A stretch of DNA of 64,000 nucleotides, from the NCBI RefSeq assembly GCF_009801115.1, contig NZ_VTOL01000007.1, forward strand, positions 346,846 through 410,845. Direction: 5' to 3'. The notes below the pieces were generated by a model. That model searched no databases and was not told where the DNA came from. It was given only the letters and a program-made list of their open reading frames with translations. Origin of the DNA: Dyadobacter sp. 3J3 (GTDB lineage: Bacteria > Bacteroidota > Bacteroidia > Cytophagales > Spirosomataceae). How positions within the stretch are numbered: position 1 is the stretch's first letter; every line of letters starts with the position of its first letter. Made by a program: the position numbers and the translations under genes. Shown here one piece after another: positions 45,911 through 53,785 of this stretch.

Positions 45911-46971
45911 AAAGTTTCATATTCTGCCAGTAACGTCCAGTTATGCGCCTCGCAAAGCCAGTGCATATGGAAGATTTTACTACTTGAAATCTTGTAAAGT
46001 ATTTTATTTTCATAGGCCGTCATTAATCCGGCGATGAAAAAATAGAAATTTTGAAAATCTCTGGTTGTAAAATCTTCAACGGCGATCCGTTCTGTTTTTA
46101 TTCCAAATCGTAATAAAGATGTTGAAAGAATAACCCGGTCCATTGGATTTTTAGTTTCTTTCAAAAGATCAATTGTATCGCTGATCAGTTTTTCTTTAAT
46201 CGGTTTTAACTGAATTGGATCAAAAGAAGCAATAAGCCTGCTCACGTGATACATGATCAGAGGCGTTCGTGGATATTGATGTGCGCAGCGAAACGGAACA
46301 TCCAGATAACGATCCGTTGCTATTACCGACCTGATATATTCCAGACTGGCTTCATCATGCTCATTAAGCAGCAAATTGTTCTTAAAAACAAAATAAAGAA
46401 GATTACTCAAAACGCAAACATCAAATTCAATATACATATTCTTGCCAAACCATGTTGAATATGCTTTCAGTTTATGATATTCCGGATATGTATTTTGAAT
46501 CCATTGCTTAGATCCGTTTGTATGTTGTATCAACTTTTCCTTTAACCAGAGAACTTCATCTTGTTTCGGATTGGAAGTCAAATACACAAAGGCTGTATCA
46601 TCCACATCATCCGGAATACGAAAATGTTCAAAATGGCGAAAAAGGTAACCGTTTGGAAAATGTTTTGAAGGTTTTGTCTTCCAGAAATTATATGTTTTCA
46701 ATCCATTTTTATTCTCAAAATCAGGGTAATTTTGAATGACCTTTGATATAATAACATCAATTTTAAGCTGTGTTTCCAAATCGCAATTCTCACGAATGGA
46801 CTGCAAGGTGAAAGAAATTATCGCTGAAAAAAAAATCGTAGTATCCGCGCGGCTGTACCCAATCATTGAATTATCCCGATAGGCAGGAAAAATCCCTTCC
46901 GGAAAATATCGGTCTCCATCTGACTGAAGTCCACCAATTTTATCAATAAGAAGCTGTAAAGTATTTTCCAT
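45898..46971 (-). CDS. terpene-cyclase-like alpha-barrel protein with DxDD motif
   Basis: 357 residues from ATG 46971 (a GTG at 47052 would add 27). The protein is mostly helical and contains RIPDDVDDTAFVYLTS, in which D122-V-D124-D125-T-A matches the catalytic DxDDTA of squalene-hopene and class II diterpene cyclases (PDVDDTAVV in hopene cyclase). It is shorter than those enzymes (about 500-650 residues) and I see no clear QW repeats, so it would be at most a single-barrel relative. No signal peptide. It overlaps the flavin/[2Fe-2S] reductase gene. Function is not known; enzyme activity is a hypothesis. Confidence 0.6.
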   Translation of the reverse strand: MENTLQLLIDKIGGLQSDGDRYFPEGIFPAYRDNSMIGYSRADTTIFFSAIISFTLQSIRENCDLETQLKIDVIISKVIQNYPDFENKNGLKTYNFWKTKPSKHFPNGYLFRHFEHFRIPDDVDDTAFVYLTSNPKQDEVLWLKEKLIQHTNGSKQWIQNTYPEYHKLKAYSTWFGKNMYIEFDVCVLSNLLYFVFKNNLLLNEHDEASLEYIRSVIATDRYLDVPFRCAHQYPRTPLIMYHVSRLIASFDPIQLKPIKEKLISDTIDLLKETKNPMDRVILSTSLLRFGIKTERIAVEDFTTRDFQNFYFFIAGLMTAYENKILYKISSSKIFHMHWLCEAHNWTLLAEYETLWNT

Positions 46972-47081
46972 TGACCGGAAAGCTAGCAAATTGTCATTAA
47001 AAAAAGAAAACCCCGCCGTCTCGGCAAGGTTTTCATTATATCTATAAATCACCAGATACTCATAATTTCATTCGAGCAAGA

Positions 47082-47116
47082 AGCCAATTCCTAAAAGCTA
47101 ACAGCCAAAAGCTAAA
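47082..47116 (-). repeat. 7-base-period repeat abutting the nfu stop
   Basis: AGCCAAT, TCCTAAA, AGCTAAC, AGCCAAA and AGCTAAA follow each other on the plus strand and end exactly at the stop codon of the nfu gene. Same family as at 9729 and 26382. Confidence 0.7.
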
Positions 47117-47713
47117 CTACACTCCTTCCGCAACAACTTCTTTCACATCAGGAACCATACGTGTCAATAAATTTTCAATGCCTGCTTTCAATGTCAAAGT
47201 TGATGACGGACATCCGCTGCAAGAACCTTGCAACAAAACTTTTACTGTACCCGTTTCTTCATTGAAAGAGTGGAAATTGATAGCTCCCCCGTCCGATTCT
47301 ACGGCTGGTCTTACATATTGATCCAATGCTGCTTTAATTTTCTGGATGGTGTCAGAATCTCTTGCATCTACGATCAATGTATTTTTTTCAATCGTTTCCT
47401 GAAAAAACACAGGATGATTTTCTTCAAAATATATTTTTATAAACTGTTTTGTATCCCGCAAAACTTCCTCCCAGGCGATATCGTCACTCTTGGAGATCGT
47501 TATAAAATTGCTCGCTATAAAAACCCTTTGCACATGAGGAAATTGAAAAAGATCCGCTGCCAAAGGCGAAGCTTTACCTTCTTCCGTCGCCGCTTCAAGA
47601 GAAGGGTAATCAAAGGAAAGTCCTTCCGGAACCAATTCAAAATTCAACACGAATTTCATTGAATTCGGGTTCGGGCTTAATTCAGTATATACAAAAACGG
47701 GACGTGACAGCAT
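47117..47713 (-). CDS. NifU family iron-sulfur scaffold protein (Nfu)
   Basis: 198-residue Fe-S cluster carrier. An N-terminal Nfu_N domain (about 5-95, TELSPNPNSMKFVLN) is followed by the NifU C-terminal domain (about 115-195) with the cluster-binding C165-S-G-C168. It takes part in delivering clusters to apoproteins. It lies upstream of the cyclase-like and [2Fe-2S] reductase genes on the same strand, with a repeat in the gap; an operon is possible and would be sensible, as the reductase needs a cluster. Confidence 0.92.
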   Translation of the reverse strand: MLSRPVFVYTELSPNPNSMKFVLNFELVPEGLSFDYPSLEAATEEGKASPLAADLFQFPHVQRVFIASNFITISKSDDIAWEEVLRDTKQFIKIYFEENHPVFFQETIEKNTLIVDARDSDTIQKIKAALDQYVRPAVESDGGAINFHSFNEETGTVKVLLQGSCSGCPSSTLTLKAGIENLLTRMVPDVKEVVAEGV

Positions 47714-47814
47714 GATAATTAATAAAATTCGGTGATACAGGATGATTTGACTCTTTCAATCCTTGCTTAGAACACAGGAAATTTATTTTTGGTTTAAATC
47801 AATCCATTTAAAAA

Positions 47815-47850
47815 CAAAAACCCGGCGGAAAAATCCGTCGGGTTTTTAAA
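47815..47850 (-). terminator. terminator of the rplU-rpmA operon
   Basis: AAAAACCCGGCGGA pairs with TCCGTCGGGTTTTT around AAAA; on the minus strand the stem is followed by a run of T (TTTTTGTTTTT). Lies 33 bases after rpmA. Confidence 0.85.
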
Positions 47851-47882
47851 AAATTTTACGGCCTTAACCGAAAATCTTTTGA

Positions 47883-48176
47883 CTATGCTTCTGCAACAAC
47901 TTCAACAGGAGCAGCTGCAACCGCGATAGGTTCGATATGAACAAAAGATTTGTTCAAACGAGTTTTACGGAAAACAACGTGTCCTTCAACCAAAGCAAAT
48001 AGAGTATGGTCACGACCGATACCTACGTTGTTACCTGGATTGTGTTTTGTTCCACGCTGACGAACAAGGATATTACCCGCTTTCGCGTGCTCTCCGCCAA
48101 ATAATTTAACACCCAGACGCTTACTTTCTGATTCACGTCCGTTTCTAGAGCTACCTACACCTTTCTTATGTGCCAT
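47883..48176 (-). CDS. rpmA: 50S ribosomal protein L27
   Basis: 97-residue ribosomal protein at the peptidyl-transferase centre. The start [22 protein letters not shown] is the standard L27 N-terminus without the cleavable extension of Firmicutes, followed by [28 protein letters not shown]. The C-terminus is extended by an Ala/Val-rich stretch ([16 protein letters not shown]). Second gene of the rplU-rpmA operon. Confidence 0.97.
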   Translation of the reverse strand: MAHKKGVGSSRNGRESESKRLGVKLFGGEHAKAGNILVRQRGTKHNPGNNVGIGRDHTLFALVEGHVVFRKTRLNKSFVHIEPIAVAAAPVEVVAEA

Positions 48177-48255
48177 GATATCTTAACTTTTAATTTTTTC
48201 GATGATTGTGAATAAGCCTGATAAATACCAGGCCGCAGCGGAATACCGCTTTTAA

Positions 48256-48567
48256 TTAAGCTACGATTTCGTCAATGCTGATCTTCGTCAAATACTGACG
48301 GTGACCATTCTTAACTTTGTAACCCTTACGTCTCTTCTTTTTGAAGACGATCACTTTTTCACCTTTAAGGTGTTCAAGCACCGTAACTTTTACAGAAGCA
48401 CCTGCTACTGTAGGAACACCCACTTGTACTGTGCCTTCGTTATCAACGAGTAGGACTTTGTCAAACACAAGAGCAGCGTTCACGTCACCTTCAAGCCTAT
48501 GCGTGAAGATTTCGCGACCCTTTTCAACTTTAAATTGCTGACCTGCGATTTCTACGATTGCGTACAT
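48256..48567 (-). CDS. rplU: 50S ribosomal protein L21
   Basis: 103-residue ribosomal protein that binds 23S rRNA. Family pattern from [19 protein letters not shown] to [24 protein letters not shown] is complete. First gene of the operon with rpmA, as in most bacteria; it has a clear promoter 41 bases upstream. Confidence 0.97.
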   Translation of the reverse strand: MYAIVEIAGQQFKVEKGREIFTHRLEGDVNAALVFDKVLLVDNEGTVQVGVPTVAGASVKVTVLEHLKGEKVIVFKKKRRKGYKVKNGHRQYLTKISIDEIVA

Positions 48568-48607
48568 GATAATAATTTATAGTAAACTGATATTCAAAAA
48601 CGAGGTG

Positions 48608-48638
48608 CAAAGATAAGCAGATATCCACAGAATCACAA
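48608..48638 (-). promoter_or_regulatory. promoter of the rplU-rpmA operon
   Basis: On the minus strand TTG (plus-strand CAA 48636-48638) and TATCTTTG (plus-strand CAAAGATA 48608-48615) are 20 bases apart, matching the Bacteroidota sigma-A consensus. Start near 48601, leader of about 34 bases. Confidence 0.75.
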
Positions 48639-48904
48639 CGCTTTATCATAATTATCATTTGAAATATTTGAAAATTGTCTCAACATGTCACCATTTCAGA
48701 GCGTATTGCATTTGAAACGTGAATTAATAACTAAATTTCGTATGTTTAGCCGTGAAGTAATTCGCATAAGATTTCACGCATCGTATAATAGGTAAAAAAC
48801 GTCAATGCCTGCTTTTACCGGCATTAACAGAACTTAACATTTGTTTCGGTTACTTTTATGTTATCTAACGTCATGAGCATTGAATGATCACTAAATTAAA
48901 AAAG
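48639..48904. other. intergenic region upstream of the redoxin gene
   Basis: About 266 bases between the rplU promoter and the redoxin ATG. It holds two short inverted repeats: GTGAA/TTCAC (about 48753-48779) and AATGCC/GGCATT (48814-48835). No gene, no full TAnnTTTG promoter seen. Confidence 0.4.
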
Positions 48905-49513
48905 ATGAAACGCTTTGTGTGGATATCACTTATTACGCTGTTTAGTTTAAATTTCGCATTTGCACAAACAGGTGGTTATCAGGTTGGTGACGCAGTGGCC
49001 GTTTTTAAATTAAAAAATATTGACGGAAAAACTGTTTCCCTTGCCGACTATACGAATGCAAAAGGAATTATAGTAATATTCACGAGCAACCACTGTCCTT
49101 TCGCGAAGGCTTATGAAGACAGGATTATCGCTTTAAACAACAAGTATTCTTCCCGGAATTTTCCAGTGATTGCTATAAATCCCAGTGATCCGGGCACTCA
49201 TATGGATGATTCTTTTGAAAAAATGAAAGACAGAGCGTCAGCCAAAGGTTACACCTATCCTTATCTGCAAGATGATGCACAGACAACTGCCCGCGCTTTT
49301 GGCGTTGCACGGACACCACAGGCTTTTGTACTGACCAAAACAAATGGCAAATTTACCGTAGCTTATATCGGACTGATCGACGATAATCCACAGGATCCGG
49401 CAGGTGCAAGTAAATTTTATGTTGATGAAGCCGTAACAAATCTGCTGGAAGGAAAGCCGGTTGTAACCTTAACGACCAAGCCGGTTGGATGCGCTATTAA
49501 GTGGAAAAACTAA
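48905..49513 (+). CDS. secreted thioredoxin-fold redoxin family protein
   Basis: 202 residues. ATG 48905 heads the signal peptide (MKRFVWISLITLFSLNFAFA); an upstream in-frame ATG at 48884 adds only seven basic residues. The AhpC/TlpA-like thioredoxin fold has FTSNHCPFAKAYEDRI, with a single Cys where TlpA has CxxC, and VARTPQAFVL as the cis-Pro loop; another Cys is near the end (VGCAIKWK). Single-Cys redoxins of this kind may be peroxidases. The next gene is 52 bases away on the same strand. Confidence 0.85.
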   Translation: MKRFVWISLITLFSLNFAFAQTGGYQVGDAVAVFKLKNIDGKTVSLADYTNAKGIIVIFTSNHCPFAKAYEDRIIALNNKYSSRNFPVIAINPSDPGTHMDDSFEKMKDRASAKGYTYPYLQDDAQTTARAFGVARTPQAFVLTKTNGKFTVAYIGLIDDNPQDPAGASKFYVDEAVTNLLEGKPVVTLTTKPVGCAIKWKN

Positions 49514-49565
49514 TCTTTAAAATTTACCATTTCAATTCCCTCAATCAACAAAAGCGTTCCCAGCC

Positions 49566-50468
49566 ATGAAAACTTTTATCTATTTTTTGAGCATATTTTG
49601 TTCATTAGGATGCATATCTTATGCCCAGACTTCAAGCAAAAAATTTTCAGCAGAAGGCGAATTTACGGCCAACTGTGAAGGTCCGGCTGTTGATTCGGAA
49701 GGGAATGTTTATGCAGTCAATTTTGCAAGGGACGGTACCATTGCCATGATGAATAAAAGAGGAAAATCAGGATTTTTCATAACACTTCCAAAAGGAAGTA
49801 CCGGAAACGGAATACGTTTTGGAGACAAAAATACTTTTTACGTAGCCGATTTTACAGGACATAATGTTCTGAAAGTTGACATCATTACAAAAACCGTTAC
49901 TGTTTTGGCCAATGAGCCAAAAATGAACCAGCCAAACGATCTGGCTATTACAAAAAGTGGAAACATTTTTTGTTCGGACCCAAACTGGAAAGATGGAACC
50001 GGACAGATCTGGCACGTTTCTCCGGAAGGAAAAACAAGATTGGTAGCCGAAAAAATGGGCACTACGAACGGAATTGACATAAGTCCGGACGAAAAAACAC
50101 TTTACGTCAATGAAAGTGTCCAGCGAAATGTGTGGGCTTTTGATCTTGCTGCCGACGGAACCTTATCAAACAAACGCCTGATCCATACATTTGCTGATGG
50201 CGGTATGGATGGAATGCGTTGTGATGTTGAAGGGAATTTATACATTGCCCGTCATGGAAAAGGTGAAGTTGCAGTATTATCGCCGGATGGAAAAGTAATT
50301 CAAACCATCACCACAATCGGTAAAAAAGTATCCAATATCTGCTTTGGTGGCAGCAATGGAAAAACCTGCTACATCACCTTGCAGGATCGTGGCTGCTTGG
50401 AAACCTTCAAAGCCAAAACGGCAGGCAGAGAATGGCAGATGATGGAAGCTTATTCTGCAAAAAAATAA
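49566..50468 (+). CDS. SMP-30/gluconolactonase family secreted protein
   Basis: 300-residue six-bladed beta-propeller hydrolase with a signal peptide (FIYFLSIFCSLGCISYAQ). Typical SMP-30 blocks are EGPAVDSEGNVYAVN, QPNDLAITKSGNIFCSDP, TNGIDISPDEKTLYVNES and GGMDGMRCDVEGNLYIA, which carry the Glu, Asn and Asp ligands of the metal site. Members hydrolyse sugar lactones. In Bacteroidota such proteins are usually periplasmic and sugar-linked; the lactone used here is unknown. Possibly co-transcribed with the redoxin gene. Confidence 0.9.
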   Translation: MKTFIYFLSIFCSLGCISYAQTSSKKFSAEGEFTANCEGPAVDSEGNVYAVNFARDGTIAMMNKRGKSGFFITLPKGSTGNGIRFGDKNTFYVADFTGHNVLKVDIITKTVTVLANEPKMNQPNDLAITKSGNIFCSDPNWKDGTGQIWHVSPEGKTRLVAEKMGTTNGIDISPDEKTLYVNESVQRNVWAFDLAADGTLSNKRLIHTFADGGMDGMRCDVEGNLYIARHGKGEVAVLSPDGKVIQTITTIGKKVSNICFGGSNGKTCYITLQDRGCLETFKAKTAGREWQMMEAYSAKK

Positions 50469-50573
50469 CCCGTCAGATCAATTTATGTTACTGTTAAAAA
50501 ATTGCACTAATAATTAGTGAATTAAAGTTCTATATATTTACTTTGTAACTCAAAGTACTTTTATATCAATTTT

Positions 50574-51260
50574 ATGACATTGGATAAAATTCTCCGCTAT
50601 TTACAAAGCAACTCAAAATTTGCTTTGCTCGCACTGGTTTCAGCTTCTTCGGTTGCACTTCTATTTTTTCGTATTGTCGTAACCCAGAATCTGGGATTTA
50701 TTTTTATGACCTGGAATCTGTTTTTGGCCTGGGTTCCCTTATTTTATATCAAATGGGCTTGGGAAAGAGAACTGAGCCGCCGTACGCCTACTTTTCTGCT
50801 TTGGATTCATCTTGTGATCTGGCTTTTGTTTTTTCCAAATGCGCCTTACATCGTCACCGATCTCTTGCATTTGAGAGCTACCCCTGAAAATATGGTTTGG
50901 TATGATGCCGTCATGATATTCACTTTTGCCGTTGCAGGTTTTCTTACCGGGCTTTATTCCATAAGAATTGTTCACCGTTTGCTAACCCATCGCTGGAATC
51001 AGTATGCAGCATGGCTGATCGTTGCACTTTCTATGTTTTTGAGTGGATTTGGCGTATTTCTGGGTCGGTATGGCCGCTGGAATAGTTGGGACATTGTGTC
51101 AAATCCTGTTGCACTTTCGCGCGGTATTTTGAAAAGCATGATTGATCCGTTTGCCATAAAACATACCTTCACGTTTTCGTTCGTGCTGATGTTGTTGTAC
51201 TTTGCGTTCCATATTTTCGCAGAACTCAATAGAAATGAATCAACCCATAAATATTCGTAA
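50574..51260 (+). CDS. DUF1361 membrane protein
   Basis: 228 residues with six or seven hydrophobic segments. The DUF1361 family motifs are present: FFPNAPYIVTDLLHL (about 86-100) and FLGRYGRWNSWD (about 162-173). Function unknown. It overlaps the diacylglycerol kinase gene by 26 bases, so the two are translated together and a role in membrane lipids is possible. Confidence 0.88.
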   Translation: MTLDKILRYLQSNSKFALLALVSASSVALLFFRIVVTQNLGFIFMTWNLFLAWVPLFYIKWAWERELSRRTPTFLLWIHLVIWLLFFPNAPYIVTDLLHLRATPENMVWYDAVMIFTFAVAGFLTGLYSIRIVHRLLTHRWNQYAAWLIVALSMFLSGFGVFLGRYGRWNSWDIVSNPVALSRGILKSMIDPFAIKHTFTFSFVLMLLYFAFHIFAELNRNESTHKYS

Positions 51261-51621
51261 AGCAATTAAAAGTTTCCGCTACGCAGGTTTTGGTATTTAT
51301 AGTTTGTTTCGTCATGAAAACAATGCAAAAATACATTTATTGGCCGCAGTGGTTGTTTTTGTTGCCGGAATCTTGTTCAAAATTTCAAACATAGAATGGT
51401 GTATCATTATAATCCAGATAGCCCTTGTATGGGCAGCAGAAGCATTTAATACAGCCATTGAAAAAATTGCGGATATGATTTCTTCAACGTATCACCCAAC
51501 CATTAAAATTATAAAAGATGTTGCTGCGGCCGGCGTTTTGATACTTGCCATTTCAGCCATATTTGTTGCCGGTTTCATTTTCCTGCCCAAAATTTGGGAT
51601 ATATTTCAAACGATAAACTAA
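51235..51621 (+). CDS. diacylglycerol kinase family protein
   Basis: 128-residue small integral membrane kinase of the DgkA/UdpK family with three transmembrane helices. ATG 51235 gives MNQPINIRKAIKSFRYAGFG; a longer reading from 51202 is within the DUF1361 gene and unlikely. The catalytic block AAEAFNTAIEKIADMIS (about 70-86) is intact. Such enzymes phosphorylate diacylglycerol or undecaprenol. Expected in the inner membrane. Confidence 0.92.
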   Translation: MNQPINIRKAIKSFRYAGFGIYSLFRHENNAKIHLLAAVVVFVAGILFKISNIEWCIIIIQIALVWAAEAFNTAIEKIADMISSTYHPTIKIIKDVAAAGVLILAISAIFVAGFIFLPKIWDIFQTIN

Positions 51622-51651
51622 ACCTTCATTTTAGCATCTGACTTAATCTCT

Positions 51652-52770
51652 ATGTCCTCAAATCAAGACTCGTTACACACACTGAACGAAATCCGAAGCC
51701 TGATGGAACGGTCTTCAAAATTCCTGTCTCTAAGCGGATTAAGTGGTGTTTTTGCAGGTTTATTTGCTATTATCGGTGCAGCTGTCGCCTACGTTCGTTT
51801 AAAAACAGACTGGTTTTCTGAAAGTTTTTCATACACGCCTGCTGCGGCCACAACTCAAAACGAAGCGATCCGCTTTTTACTTCTTGACGGCTTTCTGGTT
51901 TTGTTCTTTTCGCTGGCTGTTGGAATTATTTTCACAGTTAGAAAAGGGAGAAAACGAGGTTTTCATGTATGGAATAGCAGTTCGAGACGGCTTTTGTTAA
52001 GTATGATGATACCGCTGGGAACCGGCGGTATCTTCTGCCTGGCTATGCTTTCTTATGGATATATCTGGCTGGTTTTACCGGCAACACTAATTTTTTACGG
52101 ATTGGCACTCGTCAACGCAAGTCGCTATACATGGCCGGAAGTTTCCTACATGGGAATTTTTGAAATTGCGATTGGTTGCACCGCGCTGTTTTTTACCGGA
52201 TTTTCTTTACTTTTTTGGGCAATTGGTTTTGGTTTGTTACATATTGTCTATGGACTGGCTATGTACAAAAAATATGACCTGGAAGAAGATAAGGCTAAGA
52301 ATATCTCAAAAACGGGAGGTTTCGCAGTACTGCTTTTTTTAATTTTATCAACCGGTTATTCTCATGCACAAGTTGCGATACCCATAACGGTTGACAGCAC
52401 GGCCAGAAAATGGTATGATAAAGAAACAATTTACCTACAGGGAAACAATAGTTACATCAAGAATAACATGGTTTATTCAGGACAAAAAGCAATCCGAAGT
52501 GAATTCTCAATTTCACCAGGTGGTATGCAGCTTTATGTTCAGTCGAGACGCAGGAAAAATATTGCTTTGGTAATTTCTCTTGTAGGTTCGGCCGGTTCTA
52601 TAACTTCGCTGGTCACAGGAAATCGCGATGCCTTGAAAAAATTCTTTTGGGTATCGCTGGGAACTGGCCTGGCATCCACTTTGATTACGGCTCAGGCAAA
52701 TAATTTACGCGATCAGGCCATATGGCTGAGAAACCGCGATGCACTACTTTTTATGGAAGTCAACAAGTAG
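51652..52770 (+). CDS. membrane protein with an internal signal-peptide-like segment
   Basis: 372 residues. The first 215 have about six hydrophobic segments and start with RSLMERSSKFLSLSGLSGVFAG, a form I know from membrane proteins encoded next to winged-helix regulators in Cytophagales. At 219-240 a typical signal-peptide pattern appears in the middle (TGGFAVLLFLILSTGYSHAQ, cleavage-like end), followed by a soluble domain and another hydrophobic pair (about 300-345). It looks like a fusion of two proteins. Co-transcribed with the regulator 31 bases downstream. Function unknown. Confidence 0.75.
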   Translation: MSSNQDSLHTLNEIRSLMERSSKFLSLSGLSGVFAGLFAIIGAAVAYVRLKTDWFSESFSYTPAAATTQNEAIRFLLLDGFLVLFFSLAVGIIFTVRKGRKRGFHVWNSSSRRLLLSMMIPLGTGGIFCLAMLSYGYIWLVLPATLIFYGLALVNASRYTWPEVSYMGIFEIAIGCTALFFTGFSLLFWAIGFGLLHIVYGLAMYKKYDLEEDKAKNISKTGGFAVLLFLILSTGYSHAQVAIPITVDSTARKWYDKETIYLQGNNSYIKNNMVYSGQKAIRSEFSISPGGMQLYVQSRRRKNIALVISLVGSAGSITSLVTGNRDALKKFFWVSLGTGLASTLITAQANNLRDQAIWLRNRDALLFMEVNK

Positions 52771-52801
52771 TTCGGGAATGACTTCATAACTTGCGGGCAG
52801 A

Positions 52802-53098
52802 ATGGAATGGTTAGAAAAATTTAATAAAGTTTTTGAAAGTAAAGTACGGCTGGGAATAATGTCGGTACTGGTGGTGAATGATGCTGTAAGTTTTAATGAG
52901 CTGAAAGCGCTATTACAACTCACAGATGGGAATCTTGCGTCACATCTTAAAGCGTTGGAGGAAACTGAATATGTACAGTTTGAGAAACAATTTAATGGAA
53001 GAAAACCACTCACAACCTATAAGGCCACAGAAATCGGACAGAAAGCATTTACGGATCATCTTCAGGTTTTGGAAAATATGATCCGGCAGAATATGTAA
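52802..53098 (+). CDS. winged-helix transcriptional regulator (ArsR/MarR-like)
   Basis: 98-residue DNA-binding protein: FNELKALLQLTDGNLASHLKALEETEYVQFEK is a winged helix-turn-helix and the following RKPLTTYKATEIGQKAF is the wing and last helix. No effector domain is present. Proteins of this size, paired with a membrane protein as here, are frequent in Bacteroidota and probably control their own operon. Ends with a strong terminator. Confidence 0.88.
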   Translation: MEWLEKFNKVFESKVRLGIMSVLVVNDAVSFNELKALLQLTDGNLASHLKALEETEYVQFEKQFNGRKPLTTYKATEIGQKAFTDHLQVLENMIRQNM

Positions 53099-53116
53099 AA
53101 ACAACTTGTTGCAACA

Positions 53117-53160
53117 AAAAGAAACGCCGATCCTGATTTCTCATGACCGGCGTTTCTTTT
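53117..53160. terminator. two-way terminator between regulator and DUF2911 gene
   Basis: A perfect 13-base stem (AAAAGAAACGCCG with CGGCGTTTCTTTT, loop 18 bases) serves both convergent genes. Confidence 0.9.
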
Positions 53161-53174
53161 ACAATTATTGAAAA

Positions 53175-53687
53175 TTAGAATTTCAAAGGAACAGTAAAAC
53201 CAGCTTTATCCCACTGGAATTGTAACTCTGTATCTTTTACCGTGAAAGTAAGTTTTTCCATTGATGTAGAATATGTTTTGGCAGGAACCGTAACTTTCAA
53301 TACATCTTTGTCTTTAATTTCATCATATTTATAAGCTCCCCATTGTTTCAGAGTGCTGTTAAGAATCAAAGTCCACTCCTTTTCGTTTGGCGTTGCAAAC
53401 AAAGTATAAGTACCGGCTTTAACTGCTTTGCCACCAAACATTCCGTCTTTTTTGAATGTAATTTCAGTAGCATTATTAGCCCCGATTCTCCATACTTTTC
53501 CGAAAGGTTCAAGGCTGCCGCTTCCTTCTTTTCCAAAAACAACACGACCGCGTTTTGATGGCTGTCCGTATGCTACTGAAACATTTTTGCTTTCGGCAGT
53601 GATTCTTGGGCTCTCAGGCGCAGTTTGTGCTGATGCAAATGATAAACCGACTAATGTTAGGAATAAACTTAAAAATAAAGATTTCAT
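53175..53687 (-). CDS. DUF2911 domain-containing secreted protein
   Basis: 170 residues from ATG 53687, which heads a signal peptide (MKSLFLSLFLTLVGLSFASA); the longer open frame upstream is not coding-like. The DUF2911 pattern is complete: VSVAYGQPSKRGRVVFG, GKVWRIGANNATEITF, AGTYTLFATPNEKEWTLILN and the beta-rich end. Predicted periplasmic. Function unknown. Confidence 0.9.
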   Translation of the reverse strand: MKSLFLSLFLTLVGLSFASAQTAPESPRITAESKNVSVAYGQPSKRGRVVFGKEGSGSLEPFGKVWRIGANNATEITFKKDGMFGGKAVKAGTYTLFATPNEKEWTLILNSTLKQWGAYKYDEIKDKDVLKVTVPAKTYSTSMEKLTFTVKDTELQFQWDKAGFTVPLKF

Positions 53688-53785
53688 AAACTTGGTTAAG
53701 TGATGGTTGTTGTTTCGAGTAACGAAATACGCAATTGAAAAGTTGTTAACCAAGTGATTTAGTTCAAATTTCGTACTTTTGAAAA

